Source of the DNA: Bettongia penicillata ogilbyi
Lineage: Eukaryota; Chordata; Mammalia; Diprotodontia; Potoroidae
DNA length: 64,000 nucleotides
Direction: 5' to 3'
Assembly: GCA_023548195.1 (NCBI GenBank)
Contig: JAJHZJ010000061.1
Coordinates: 3,802,297 to 3,866,296, forward strand
The position numbers and the translations under genes were made by a program. The notes below the pieces were generated by a model. The model saw nothing but the letters and a program-made list of their open reading frames with translations, did no database searches and was not told the origin of the DNA. Shown here piece after piece: positions 10,974-21,870 of this stretch (position 1 is its first letter; the number at the start of each line of letters is the position of its first letter).

Positions 10974-11205
10974 GCAGCTAACATTTATATAGCGCTTACT
11001 ATGTGCCAGACACTATGCTAATAAGCACTTTACATTTATTATCTCATTTACACCTTATGACAATCTTGGGAGGTAGGTGCTATTATTATCCCCTCATATG
11101 AGAAACAGAGACAAAAAGAGGTAAAATGGCTTGCCTAGGACCACATAACTAACAAGTTTGTGAAGCTGGATTTGAACTCTGGTTTCCTGACTCTAAGTCT
11201 CCAAA
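10974..11205 (-). mobile_element. MIR/THER1-type SINE, near full length
   Basis: Clear reverse MIR: 'gcttactatgtgccagaca', 'ttatctcatttacacc', 'gaggtaggtgctattatta', 'gcttgcctaggaccacata', 'gctggatttgaactctgg'. Confidence 0.8.
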
Positions 11206-11879
11206 GTGTGGATGGTATTCATTCCAGGGATTCAAATTGTCATGCATCTAATTTTGACCATCCTATGTGACTCTTACCCAGGCTTTCTCTGGGTTCACCA
11301 CAAGGGATTCAACTAATGTTCTGGGATAGGGTGCGAGGGCGGAAGTCTTCCTTAAATTCTACTGATATCACAAGGATACCAATAGAATATTTAGTATCTC
11401 TATTGGCTATGCCTCACACTAGGGATGTGGCATGCCCTTAGTTTTAGCTTGTCTGTTTCTTTGCTGATATTCTTTACATCCTGTTTCCTTCTTAATTCCT
11501 TGTATGTAATGTTTGACAGTCTCCTCACGCTTTTCAGTTTCACTTTAGATGAACATTACCTTCACTGAATCAGATACTGTACTCTTTCTTGTTTTGTAGC
11601 TATGCGATATCCCTAAATATATTTATGTGTGGATTGTAAACACTGGTTTTTATTTCAGGGAGACTCTTTTTCTGAGTAAAGCATAAACATGTATATGCAT
11701 ATGTTCATGTATGTGTATACACATTTATAAAATATAGTTATATGTTTACATATAGATATACACATACATGTAATATACATATACTATATAGGTTGTTCAT
11801 CCAAGTGTCTGCTGTAGTTTGGACACTAGACATTCTTGATCTATTCTGTTTTTCCTATGTAGATATTTAGAACAAGATA
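11206..11879. other. Unassigned; may be RTE 3' region; TA/TG-rich at 11690-11795
   Basis: Adjoins a minus-strand RTE reverse-transcriptase remnant and could be its downstream part, but I cannot align it. 11690-11795 is low-complexity atgt/atac sequence. Confidence 0.35.
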
Positions 11880-12240
11880 ATTTGAGTGATTTGGGGATAC
11901 ATCTAAGAGGATTTTCAATATTTGGGTGTTTAATGCAATGTCATCTTCAAAGAGGAGCATCTAGAGGTCCTCATCATCCACAAAGATTCTCTTTTCATCT
12001 TGAACTGTCAATGGAATTTCCCCTATGATCATGGTGAACATCTTTGGTTAGCACATGTCTCACTTGATAGTAATGAGTATACGATCAACAAAGTTGCTTC
12101 TGTTACTATATCTCTCAAGAAATCTTGTATAATTGAGAAATGTTCCTAAATGACACTCAACTAGAAAAGACATTTTAAAGCAGCTTTTGCTCTACTGAAT
12201 CAAATGCTTTTAAAGAAATAGTCAACAAATAATAAACAGC
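11880..12240 (-). mobile_element. RTE/BovB-clade LINE remnant (reverse transcriptase domain)
   Basis: Minus-strand translation, with frameshifts and stops, shows three RTE reverse-transcriptase landmarks in order: KAFDSVE (about 12190-12210), PKMFT (near 12040-12055) and LLFEDDIALNT (about 11930-11965). The last corresponds to the catalytic FADD box with the first Ala replaced by Glu. Inactive. RTE elements mobilise the SINEs found in this window. Confidence 0.7.
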
Positions 12241-12424
12241 TTATTTTACATTCTCTGTATCTTTCAGTCAATTATATGTGTATAATATTGGCTAAGTGTG
12301 TTAGCACCAACTGGGGGAACATTCCCAATGGTTTTCTTCCTGAACTCACATTCTATGTATGACTACACAATCAATTGGGGTGTATGGGATTTTCAGGGAG
12401 GACAATGACCTTTGATATGAGGGC
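12241..12424. other. Probable RTE-derived DNA, unresolved
   Basis: Lies between the minus-strand RTE domain and a plus-strand RTE-like 3' end; the junction is not resolved. Confidence 0.35.
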
Positions 12425-12945
12425 CTGCTGAGCCCTTTTCAGGGCTGCCTATCCATCTTTGGTGTCCACTTCATTCTCTCCTGTGGCTCCAAGAAGCTGA
12501 ACCATGCAGAGTGGTCATACCCAACAAAATCATCTTGGTAGATAAGGCTAAACCAGGTTGAAGGTAATTGATAGGCCTCAAACCCATTGATGAATTAGGG
12601 GGATGTTTACCCCAAGCATATAATGACTTCCCCTGGCTGAAAGGGTGGACAGGAACAATTTGTTCCAAAGACCATGAAGGGACCTGAAACAGACACTGCG
12701 GAACACTTAGAACTTGGTTACTCATCAAAGAACCAAGTTAATCCGTCACATTCCAGGCCATCACCAGGCATTTTGACTTTTGTCCTGCCTCTGCACTTTG
12801 ATGACTCTTGAAAAAAGAGCGAGGCTGACAATTTTATGTAACTTGGACTCACTTAAGTCCAATTCACCAAGGGGTCAAAACATCAACCATGATGTCCTTG
12901 CTCCTCTTAGAAAATGAAGAACAAACAACACAATCAATTATAGGA
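12425..12945 (+). mobile_element. RTE-like LINE 3' end carrying the SINE-shared tail
   Basis: Begins near 'cagggctgcctatccatctt' and 'ctgtggctccaagaagct'. From about 12750 it runs parallel to the SINE tails: 'ccatcaccaggcattttgac', 'gcgaggctgacaatttt', 'aagtccaattcacc', 'catgatgtcctt', ending gaagaacaaacaacac. This is the form expected of the partner LINE. It could also be a long composite SINE. Confidence 0.55.
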
Positions 12946-12959
12946 TGGCAAAGATGGGG

Positions 12960-13400
12960 CCAACAGGGGGAGCCAAAATAGCGGAGTGGAAGGACGGACC
13001 TACTCTAGCTCTACTCTCGTAGCACATAAAATACCTGTAAAAAATGACTCTAAAAATATTCTAGAGCAACAGAAGTCCCCAAATCCCTTCACAGAGTGAA
13101 AGGGATTTCCAACCCAAGATAACCTGGAAAGCCGACAGGAAAGGTCTATCGCACCAGGTTCAGAGTGGAGTGCAGCCCAGACTGGGTCACTCAGCACAGA
13201 CAGGACTGGAACAGACTTCAGTCTGTGGAATCATGGATGGCAGCTGAGGTTCTCAGATTTCTCAACCCACAAATGCCAAAGACAGCTTCAAAGTTCAGTG
13301 AGAGAGCTCTTTCACCAGGGTGAGAGGGCAGAGAGCTTCAGTCCTAGCCCTGGCCCCAGGGAAGTAGCAGGCACTGTGGCAGCAGAAGTCCTCAGCCTAA
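12960..13400 (+). mobile_element. L1/HAL1-type 5' UTR fragment
   Basis: Starts with 'gagccaaaatagcggagtgg', the conserved 5' end also seen reversed at 20300-20335 and 60060-60098. Shared blocks follow: 'cataaaatacctgtaaa', 'acaggaaaggtctatc', 'cagtgagagagctctttc'. The rest of the LINE is missing at 13400, so this copy is 3'-truncated or deleted. Minus-strand and plus-strand frames in it are not genes. Confidence 0.72.
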
Positions 13401-13459
13401 AAACATTTTCCACATTTTTTTCCATGCAAATTTATTCCCATCTTTGCATTGAAGTCAGC

Positions 13460-13660
13460 CTAAGTTCAAGTCTTGCTCACACTAGCTGTATGACTCTGGA
13501 CAAGTCCCTTAACCTCTGTTTGCTTCAGTTTCCTCATTTATGGGATGGAAATAATAATGCCTAACTCCCAGAGTTTTTGTTGGATCAAATGAGATAATAA
13601 TTATAAAACATTTCACATAGTGCCTGGTAAGTATTAAGTGCTATATAAATGTTATATACA
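13460..13660 (+). mobile_element. MIR/THER1-type SINE
   Basis: Shows 'agctgtatgactctgga', 'cttcagtttcctcattta', 'tggatcaaatgagataat' and 'taagtgctatataaatg' in correct order. Confidence 0.78.
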
Positions 13661-13824
13661 ATAATATTTAAATAATAATAGATAAATTATGCAAATAATG
13701 GCTAAATTATAGTTAAACAATAGCTATTATTATTAAAGTTAATTTGGTAACTTTAATCTAATTAATATAACTTTCCTACTTCTTTATTATCTACAACCAG
13801 TGTTGACACGTGAATTCAATTCTA
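13661..13824. other. AT-rich stretch
   Basis: Degenerate aataatta-type low complexity; no gene. Confidence 0.6.
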
Positions 13825-13935
13825 CTCATCTCAATAAGCACTTGTTAAGTGTAACTATTTGCAAAATTTTGGGGATACAAAGACAGAAATTAATTAATTC
13901 CTATCCTCAAGGAACTTACATTTATTTATTCAATT
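13825..13935 (-). mobile_element. L2-like LINE 3' end
   Basis: Blocks 'aataagcacttgttaagtg', 'ttggggatacaaagaca' and 'ctcaaggaacttaca' match the reversed L2 tail. Confidence 0.6.
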
Positions 13936-14264
13936 TTTTAAATGATAAAATTGACAGATATCAATGAACAAAGTCTTTTGGCCATGAAAAAGAAGTACAA
14001 TGAAAGAGCTTATATAAACAGCTCAGCTTCTGTCATGTCGAGTTTGGTAATTTCTTCAAAACTATTTAACATGAGCACTGACACATGAGATATCAAGGTG
14101 TGCCATGAAATTAATTTTGTTGCTGTTGTTGCTTTGGATGCAAAATAAGGGTAACCCCTTCACCTCCTCTCTTTGTCTCTTCAAGAAGATCCTTAAACCA
14201 ACTTCAGTTTAGTTGAGACTTCCTTTTGTCTCATGTTTTTATTTACAGCAAGACTGTCCCAATT
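13936..14264. other. Unassigned stretch
   Basis: No recognisable gene or repeat. Confidence 0.5.
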
Positions 14265-14370
14265 ATACATAATGGAACTGAGGCTCAGAAACTTAGATAA
14301 TTTGCCCAGGGTCTCATTGCCCGTAAGTATCTGAAGCTGGATTCAAACTCAGCTCTTCCTTCTCCAGTTA
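14265..14370 (-). mobile_element. MIR-type fragment
   Basis: Blocks 'gaactgaggctcagaaa', 'aatttgcccagggtctca' and 'gctggattcaaactcagc'. Confidence 0.68.
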
Positions 14371-14559
14371 CGGGAAGAATGACTAAAATGGTAGCAGGGC
14401 TACAATCCTACCCTGACTGGGGAATTCACTACAATTGTTTTTCTTCCTTTAGTCCTCAACTAAGAGATTTCACTGCCAGTCCTCACCTCCCACTTCACTG
14501 ACCCAAAATTACTTGGTATTATGTAGCTTAGTAAAGAGTATGTTCAAAGGGATGCATAA

Positions 14560-14805
14560 ATGCTGTCTTTAAGTATTTTAAGGAAAATCATGTGAAAGAA
14601 TTCTTGTTCTTTTTGAGAGGGGAATGAAAACCAAAGACTGTTATTTACAGGGAGATTTGCTTCAAAATAAGGAAGATCTTCATTAAAATTGCCCCCAAAT
14701 GGGATTATTTGCCTTGAAAGGTAATGGATTCCCTATTGTGGGAGGGCTTTGAGCACAGACCTAATGACCATAAGCTTCAGGAAGAGGTCATATTGCTGAG
14801 AGGAT
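14560..14805 (+). mobile_element. L3/CR1-clade LINE 3' fragment
   Basis: Follows the order of the mammalian L3/CR1 3' end: 'atcatgtgaaagaattct', 'gagatttgcttcaaaataag', 'ggtaatggattccctattg', 'ggaagaggtcat', with heavy divergence. A plus-strand relative is at 54190-54570; minus-strand ones are at 29276 and 63060. Confidence 0.5.
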
Positions 14806-14895
14806 TCTAGACCCTGCTCTATCACTTGTTAGCTACATGACCTTGAGCAAGTTAATCTCTCTGGGACTCAGTTTCTCTATTTAGGTCATGAATTC
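14806..14895 (+). mobile_element. MIR-type fragment
   Basis: Blocks 'cacttgttagctacatgac', 'gagcaagttaatctctct' and 'gactcagtttctctattt'. Confidence 0.7.
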
Positions 14896-15536
14896 TTACT
14901 TTCTGACTATGAAATCAGTGGTGTTTCAGGACATTCCAGGCCTCTTGGGACTGTATTGGTTTGGAATCTATCCACAGTGCTTCCATTGGACGTGACTTTG
15001 ACAAAGGAATAGCACAGAATGATATTAATTGGATATTCACATGTACAATTTGTCCTCTATGACAGTGTACATTCTCTTTATAGGAAGTGCCAAGGGGAAG
15101 GGAGACACCTGGAAAAAAATAGTTTGTCTTCATGTTTTGTTTTTTTTCATTTTTTGAGGGGAAGTAGACCAGTTTGCTTTGACCACTTATGGAAGAAACT
15201 TGGCAACTCAAGGGACCAGATGTTCAGCTCTGGGCTACATTCCTGCTGCCCCTGTATTTAGCTTTGTGACTGGTTGCTTGCCTAGATCTTCCCTAGTCCA
15301 GATGGCTTGGTGCTGAATTAGAGCTGGCTGATGCCTAGTTCCCTTATCCTTTTTTTTTTTTGTTTCCACTTCCACTCATGAGTGATCATTTCCTGTGAGT
15401 TCCAATAATGGTTCACCTGTGAAATGTACTGCATAATTATGTTATTTTCTTAATTACCCTTGATGACAAAGTTATAAAAATGGAACCAGAAATATCAGAT
15501 ACAAAACGAAGTCTTTGTCTGTGGCAGCTGAGTCAG
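14896..15536. other. Unassigned stretch with a short poly-T (15350-15361)
   Basis: Overlapping short frames on both strands (15019-15261 plus, 14915-15211 minus) show no domain and are probably chance. Confidence 0.45.
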
Positions 15537-15615
15537 TGAGTAAGCATTTATTTAGTCCTTACTAAGTTCCAGGCACCATGCAGAATGGTTTCCCTGTCCT
15601 AGTGGTCTATAAATA
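15537..15615 (-). mobile_element. L2-like fragment
   Basis: Blocks 'aagcatttatttagtcctta' and 'ttccaggcaccatgca' resemble the reversed L2 3' end. Confidence 0.5.
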
Positions 15616-15779
15616 ATGCCCCTTCCTTGAGATTTTTAGGAGTAATTGGAGTCATAGTTGAGTCACTATACTTTTCCTGCTCATTATAGACACCCTCTGA
15701 AAAGAAACTACTATATAATAATTGTGAAAGATTTGAGGAATATTATAGCATAATATTTTCATATCCCTAGATTTTTTAT

Positions 15780-15890
15780 AGTTATCATCATTGTCATCAC
15801 TGCCATCCTTATTATCATTATTAGCAAGTATTTATTAAATGTTTACCAAGCATTGTAACAAGTGGTGGTGGAAAGACAAAAGGTATGTTC
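15780..15890. repeat. Imperfect (ATC/ATT)n with L2-like sequence
   Basis: Runs of tcatcattg/ttatcattatta, then 'aagtatttattaaatgttta' and 'ccaagcattgtaac', which look like a reversed L2 end. Confidence 0.55.
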
Positions 15891-16059
15891 AGTGATTTTG
15901 TGAGGAGTCACTTTTCATTTTCTGGAACATTGGATCACTGAAGTGGGAGGTAAGGGCTGGCAGTGACAACTCTGAATTGAGAACAGAAGGTTGGGAAGTA
16001 CTTGTGGTGAAATTTTCAGTCAGGTTAGGGCAGAGGCACCACAGCCCATTTAGCCACCC

Positions 16060-16545
16060 TTCCTGGACTTTGAGTCAGGAAGAGTGAATTTTGCATCCTG
16101 CCTTAGAGAGTTTCTACTTGACACTTTGCTGTTATTGAATCATTTCAGTCATGTTCAACTATTCATTACTCCATTTCAGGGCTTTCTTGGCAAAGATAGT
16201 AGAGCAGTTTGCCATTTCCTTTTCCAGCTCATTTCTCAAATGAAGAAACTGAGGCAAACAGGGTTAAGTGACTTAGCCAGGATCACACAGCTAGTAAGTG
16301 ACTGGGGTGGGATTTAAACTCAGAATGATTAGTCTTCCTGATTCCAAGCCAGGTATTCTATGCATTATGGTGCCATCTAGCTATTCCTAGGAAAGTCATT
16401 TAACCTCTCAGTCTTGATTGGCTTCTGTAAAATGGAAGGAATAATAGCACCTACCCCACAGAATTTTCCTGAGTATTGGATGAGAAAATACATGAATTGT
16501 TTTACAAACTTTAATGTACTATATAAAAATGAGATATTTATTACT
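16060..16545 (+). mobile_element. MIR-type SINE interrupted by a Mar1-like SINE
   Basis: The 5' part (16065-16105: 'ctttgagtcaggaagagtg', 'ttttgcatcctgcctta') continues after the inserted SINE at 16385 ('aggaaagtcatttaacctct', 'cttctgtaaaatggaagga', 'taatgtactatataaaaa'). The nesting shows that MIR is older than Mar1. Confidence 0.65.
16123..16383 (-). mobile_element. Mar1-like SINE with BovB-type tail
   Basis: Reverse orientation: tail 'gaatcatttcagtcatgttc', 'tttgccatttccttttcc', 'gaagaaactgaggcaaaca', 'ggatcacacagctagtaa', head 'tatggtgccatctagcta'. Complete or nearly so; target duplication not clear. Confidence 0.85.
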
Positions 16546-16565
16546 GTTATTATTATTATTATTAT
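16540..16565. repeat. (TTA)n microsatellite
   Basis: Short tract at the 3' end of the MIR above. Confidence 0.9.
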
Positions 16566-16688
16566 GTTCTTTGTTGAAATCCATACAAACCATGGAGGTG
16601 ACAGAAGATGATTTGCAGTCACCTTAGAAATCTACAAAAAGAGAATTGCCAAATCTCAAGAATAAAAAGAATTCCAAAGGTCCCTTGG

Positions 16689-16882
16689 GGTATCTAACTC
16701 AAATAGAAATAGGGGCCACTAATCAGTGCATAAGGATCTTTGCAGGCTACATATTGACTTAGCGTGAAAATGTAATTTTTTTTTTGTTTTATTGTATTTT
16801 TAAATTTATTTTTTTTAAATATTTGCCAATTACATTTTAATCTGAGTCAGCCAGAAGCGTTGTGAGCCTGGTGCTTAATATT
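16689..16882 (+). mobile_element. Short interspersed repeat with inverted ends (intact copy)
   Basis: About 194 bp; same family as 333-467/2850-2915. It begins near ggtatctaactcaaatag and ends near ggtgcttaatatt. Allowing for decay, the ends resemble an inverted ggtgtcaaac / gtttgacacc pair, as in non-autonomous DNA transposons. No coding capacity. Confidence 0.55.
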
Positions 16883-16921
16883 TCTGCTCTGGACAAACTC
16901 ATGAGTGAACAGGAATCCCCC

Positions 16922-17062
16922 CTACAGCCAATCAATAAATCAATAAGGATTTATTAACTTTAATATTGCCAAACATCATACTGAGCACTGGAAGGTGGGC
17001 AGGGGGATGGGATACAAAGAAAGGCAAAAGGAGCCCCTGCCATCAAGGATTTTGCATCTCTT
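16922..17062 (-). mobile_element. L2-like LINE 3' end
   Basis: Blocks 'tcaataaggatttattaac', 'actgagcactgg', 'gggatacaaagaaagg' and 'ctgccatcaaggat' in reversed L2 order. Confidence 0.58.
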
Positions 17063-18320
17063 TTCCTTTTCTAATACTTTATTTATTAAAAAATTCATTT
17101 AAAAAAAGCTTTTGAGTTCCAAATTCTCCTTTTAGCTCCTCCTCTCCCTTGAAGAAGGCAAACAATAGGATATCAACTATACATATGAAATCATGCAAAA
17201 CATATTTCCATATTAGCCATGTTGCAAAAAAAAATGAAGTGAAAAAGTATGCTTCAATCTGCATTTCAAGTTCATCAGTTCTCTGGAGGGTAGCGTTTTT
17301 TCATCATGGGTCCTTTGGAGTTGTCTTGGATCATTATATTGATCAGAGTAGCGAAGCCTTTCATAGTTTATCATCCTTATATTTTTGCTATTACTGCATA
17401 CAATGTTCTCCTTGTTCTGCTCAATTCATTTTATATTAGTTTTTATAAGTCTTCCCAGATTTTTCTGAAGCCAACACCCTTATCATTTCTTTTTTTATTT
17501 TTTTATTGTTTTTTTAAGTTTTTATCATTCATTTCCACAAAATTTTGAGTTCCAAATTTTCTCCCCATCTCTCCCCTCCCTCACCCCCAAAAGTCATGCA
17601 TTCTGATTACTCTTTCCACCAATCTGCCCTCTCTTCTAACACCCCTCCCTTCTGTTATCCCCATCTTCTCTCTTCCCTGTAGAGCAAGAAAAAATTTTAT
17701 ACCCCATTACCTGTATTTCTTATTTCCCAACTGTATGCAAAAACAATTCTCAACATTTGTTCCTAAAACTTTGAGTTCCAACTTCTCTTCCTTCCTCCCT
17801 CCTCACCCATCCCCACTGAGAAGGCAAGCAATTTAGTATAGGGCATATATGTGTAATTTTGCAAATAACTTCCATAATAGTCATGTTGTGTAAGACTAAC
17901 TATATTTCCCTCCATCCTGTCCTGCCCCTCATTTCGTCTATTCTGACTTTTTAACTTGTCCCTCCCCAAGAGTGTCTACTTCTAATTGCTCTCTCCTCCC
18001 ATTTGCCTTCCCTTCCATCATCCCCCCACCCTGCTTATCCCCTTCTCCCCTATTTTCCTGTAGTATAGGATAGGTTTTCATACCAAATTGGGTGTGCATG
18101 TTATTCCTTCCGTGAGTCAAATGTGACGAGAGAGTAAGCTTCACTTTTTTCCTCTTACCTCCCTTTTTGTCCCTTCCATTGAAAAAGCTTTACCTTGATT
18201 CTTTTATGAGAGATAATTTGCCCCATTCTATTTATCCTTTCCTCCGCCCAATATATTCTTCTCTCACCCCTTAATTTTATTTTTTTAGATATGATCCCTT
18301 CCTATTCAACTCACCTTGTG

Positions 18321-18352
<32 letters not shown>

Positions 18353-18353
18353 G

Positions 18354-18354
<1 letters not shown>

Positions 18355-18400
<46 letters not shown>
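18355..18400. repeat. (TG)n microsatellite inside HAL1-like copy
   Basis: Lies in the HAL1 3' UTR. The homologous spot of the second copy holds (TCTA)n instead (58283-58394). Confidence 0.95.
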
Positions 18401-18403
<3 letters not shown>

Positions 18404-18499
18404 CCCTCCAACTACCCAGATACTGAGAAAAATTTCATGAGTTACAAATATTATCTTTCCATGTAGGAAAGTAAACAGTTCAACTTTAGTAAGTCCCTT

Positions 18500-19618
18500 G
18501 TGATTTCTCTTTCTTGTTTACCTTTTCATGTTTCTCTTGATTCTTGTGTTCAAAAGTCAAATTTTCTTTTCCTCTCTGGTCTTTTCATCAAGAATGCTTG
18601 AAAGTTCTCTATTTCAATGAATGACTATTTTTTCCTCTGAAGTATTATACTCAGCTTTGCTGGGTAGGTGATTCTCAGTTTTAATCCTAACTCCTTTGAC
18701 TTCTAAAATATCATACTCCATGACTTTTGATCCCTTAATGTAAAAGATGCTAAATCTTGTGCTATCCTGATTATGTTTCCACAATACTTGCATTGTTTCT
18801 TTCTGGTTGCTTGCAATATTTTCTCCTTGACTTGGGAACTCTGGAATTTGGCTACAATATTCCTGGGAGTTTTTCTTTTCAGATCTCTTCCAGGAGATGA
18901 TCTGTGGATTATTTCAATATTTATTTTGGCCTCTGGTCAGGGCAGTTTTCCCTATTAACTTCATGAAAGATAATGTCTAGGTTCTTTTTACGATCATTGC
19001 TTTCAAGGAATCCTATAATTTTAAATCCTGGATCTATTTTCCAGGTCAATTGTTTTTTCAATGAGATATTTCACATTATCTTCCATTTTTTCCTTCTTTT
19101 GGTCTTGTTTTGTAATTTCTTGATTTCTCATAAAGTCAGTAGCTTCCATCTATTCTGTTCTAATTTTTAAAGAGCTATTTTCTTCAGTGAGCTTTTGAAC
19201 TTCCTTTTCCATTTGGCTAATTGTACTTTTTAAAGTATTCTTCTCCTCATCGGTTTTTTGGACCACTTTTGCTACCTGAGTTAGCCTATTTTTAAAGGTG
19301 TTATTTTCTTCAACATTTTTTGGGTCTCCTTTAGCAAGCTGTTGACTCTCTTTTCATGATTTTCTTGCATTGCTCTCATTTCTCTTTCCAATTTTTCTTC
19401 CACCTCTCTTACTTGATTTTCAAAATCCTTTTTGAGCTCTTCCATGGCCTGACACCATTGCATATTTATTTTGGATGCTTGGGGTGCAGAAGCCTTGACT
19501 TTTATGTCTTCCCTGATGGTAAGCATTGTTCTTTCTCATCTGTAAGGATGGGAGAAAAATGCCTGTTTACTAAGAAAGCAATCTTATATAGTCCTATTTT
19601 TTCCCCTTTTCTGGGCAT
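18500..19618 (-). pseudogene. Decayed LINE ORF1 (HAL1-like)
   Basis: Minus strand from an ATG near 19618. A charged, heptad-like coiled coil is readable at 19281-19526 (e.g. AMEELKKDFENQ, EEKLEREMRAMQENHEKR), as in L1 ORF1p, which trimerises through its coiled coil and binds RNA. Downstream RNA-binding and C-terminal regions are broken by stops and frameshifts (18780-19250), so no functional protein is expected. Confidence 0.72.
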
Positions 19619-21425
19619 TTTCCCAACCAGTTACTTGACTTTTGGGTCCTTTGTCAAAAGTAGGGTACACTTTTGGGACCTGTAAGTTCTCAGTTCCTCC
19701 AAGGTGATGCAATCAAGGGAGGTGAGTTTACTCCTCAATGGCCTCCAGCTCCACCATGTCCCTGGAACTGCTCAGGGCTGAGATTCAGATCACCTGCCCT
19801 GTTTCCGCAGGGGCTTTAAGGTGAGGGTTCTGACATTGGATGCTGGCTGCTGCCTGCTGTGGCCACCACCACTACATCTGCCACCACCCACAGCTGCTAC
19901 CCCTGCTACTGCTGCTGCTTCTGCTGCTGCCTGGGGCCGGAGCTAGTGGCAGGGGAATAGGGGACCCTTCTCCCTTCGCCCAGCTGAAAAAACTCTCTCA
20001 CTGAGCTTTCAAGTGTCTTTGGAGCCTGTGGGTTGAGGGATCTGAAAACCACCAGTACTGCTGGGGATTCTAACCCCCAGACCTGCTCTGCTCCTGCTCC
20101 TCCCAGTGTCCCTCAGCCAAAGTTGGACTGTACTCTGCTCTGCCTCTGGTGTGATAGACCTTTCCTGTTGGCCTTCCAGGTCACCCTAGACTGGAAATGT
20201 CCTCCACCCTGTTGTTCTGTGGCTTCTGCTATTCTAGAATTTGTTGAGAGTCATTCTTTACAGGTATTTTATGGGCTGTGGGGGAAGAGTTAGACTATGC
20301 ATGTCTTTCTACTCTGCCATCTTGGCTCTGCCCTTCCTTGTCATTTCTTATACCACAATAGTATTATATTATAATCATGTATCACAACTTGTTCAGCCAT
20401 TCCCTAGTTGATGGACATCCCCCCAATTTCTAATTCTTTGTCACCACAATCAAGACTGCTGATATGTACTTTTGCACATATAGGTCCTTTTACTTTTTCT
20501 TTGATTTCTTTTGGGATACAGCTCTAGCAAGAGTATTATGGAGTCATAGAGCATGCATAATTTTATAGGCATTTGAGCATAGTTCCAAATTGTTCTCCAG
20601 AATGGTTTGACCAATTCACAAAGACACCTACAATACGTTAATGCACCTATTTCCCCATATCCCCTTTAGCATTGTCATTTTCCATCTCTGTCCTGTTAAC
20701 AGGACAGAGATGGTACCTCAGAATTGTTTTAATTTGCTTTTCTCTAATCAATAGTGATTTAGAACATTTTACATATAAATTGATAACTTCAATTTCTTCT
20801 TCTAAAAACATGTTCATATTTTGTGACTATCAATTGTGAAATGGCTCTTATTTTATAGATTTGCCTCAATATTCTAGATATTTGAGAAATGAATTCTCAC
20901 TACCACAATACCACACCCCTTCTTGTCCCTCACTGGTTTCCTGCATTCCTTCTGATCTTATCTGTATTTGACTGTTTGCACAAAAATATTTTAATTTCAT
21001 GTAATCTAAATTATCCATTTTACTTTCTGTGATATTCTCTATTTTTGTTTGTCACTCTTCCCTTATCCATGTAGCTAACAGGTAAATTTTTTCCATGCTC
21101 CCTTAATTTGCTTTTAAAATTACCCTTTATGTCTAAATCATGTATCCATTTTGACTTAATTTTGTCATATGGTATGAGATGTTGGTCTATTCCTAGTTTC
21201 TGTGAAACTTGTTTCGAATTTTCTCAACAATTTTTGTCAAATGATGAATCCTTATTCCAAAAGCTTAGACCTTTGGGTTTATCAAACACTAAGGTCATTT
21301 ATTATTTTGTATTGTGTATCCATTCTATTCCACTGATCCACGAATCTATTTCTTAACCAGTATCAGATTGTTTTCATGATTACTACTATGTAACATAGCT
21401 TGAAATTAGGGACTGCTAGACTGTC

Positions 21426-21539
21426 TTACTCCTTCATTTTGTGGAGAGTCTAGTCTGGCCACCCTTCATTCCCCTCCCATCCCAGTTTAAAGCTATTTTA
21501 TGTTACGGCAGTTCGGTTATGGCATCACACTATTGACTC
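21426..21539. other. Unassigned stretch
   Basis: Sequence after the L1 truncation point; contains a local inverted pair (gactgctagactgtc / gagtctagtc). No feature named. Confidence 0.4.
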
Positions 21540-21870
21540 CCATCAAGCTTGCCATTCACTAAAATCTGCAGATATATCTTTGGACAAATGGATATATAAC
21601 TTAACCTTCTTCATATTGTACATGTGGATGGGATTTTTTTTAAACTCAAGTGTATGACTTTGCATATATTCCTATTGAATTGTATCTTCCTAGATTTAGT
21701 CTAATGCTCTATTCTGTCAATCTTTCTCATTCCTAACTCTGTCAACCTGGTGTGTTAGTTATCAATTGTCACAGTTTTGTGTTATCTGAATATTTGATAA
21801 GTGAGTCAGCTATACCTTAGAGAGAAATTCCTTTGGATTCATCTGGTGAACCATGCAAATACTACATATG
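21540..21870 (-). mobile_element. L3/CR1-clade LINE fragment
   Basis: Reversed L3/CR1 landmarks: 'gtatgactttgcatatatt', 'ttgaattgtatcttcct', 'gtcaatctttctcatt', 'tatctgaatatttgataagt'. Diverged. Confidence 0.5.

Larger units (their letters stand above)
17491..20335 (-). mobile_element. HAL1-like element (ORF1-only LINE), near full length
   Basis: The L1-type 5' end is at 20335 (reversed 'gagccaagatggcagagtag'). A GCTGCT-rich 5' UTR, ORF1 remnant and 3' UTR follow, ending in poly-T (complement of poly-A). ORF1 passes straight to the 3' UTR with no ORF2, the defining HAL1 layout. Flanked by ccttRtcatttctt (17478-17491 and 20336-20349, 13 of 14 identical), so it is a true retroinsertion. It would depend on L1 proteins supplied in trans. 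Confidence 0.8.
17063..21425 (-). mobile_element. L1 LINE, 5'-truncated, split by a HAL1-like insertion
   Basis: The 3' UTR and ORF2 end lie at 17063-17490 and the rest of the ORF2 C-terminal region at 20336-21425. The two parts are contiguous when compared with the L1 at 468-2525: the break falls in the 'tcatttcttatagcacaatag' region. Decayed; no open ORF2. Confidence 0.85.

Noticed and set aside
12471..12728. 85-codon minus frame
   Set aside because: Lies within the RTE-like 3' end on the opposite strand.
19281..19526. 81-codon coiled-coil protein as a host gene
   Set aside because: It is a piece of the decayed HAL1-like ORF1, with matching surroundings in the second copy.
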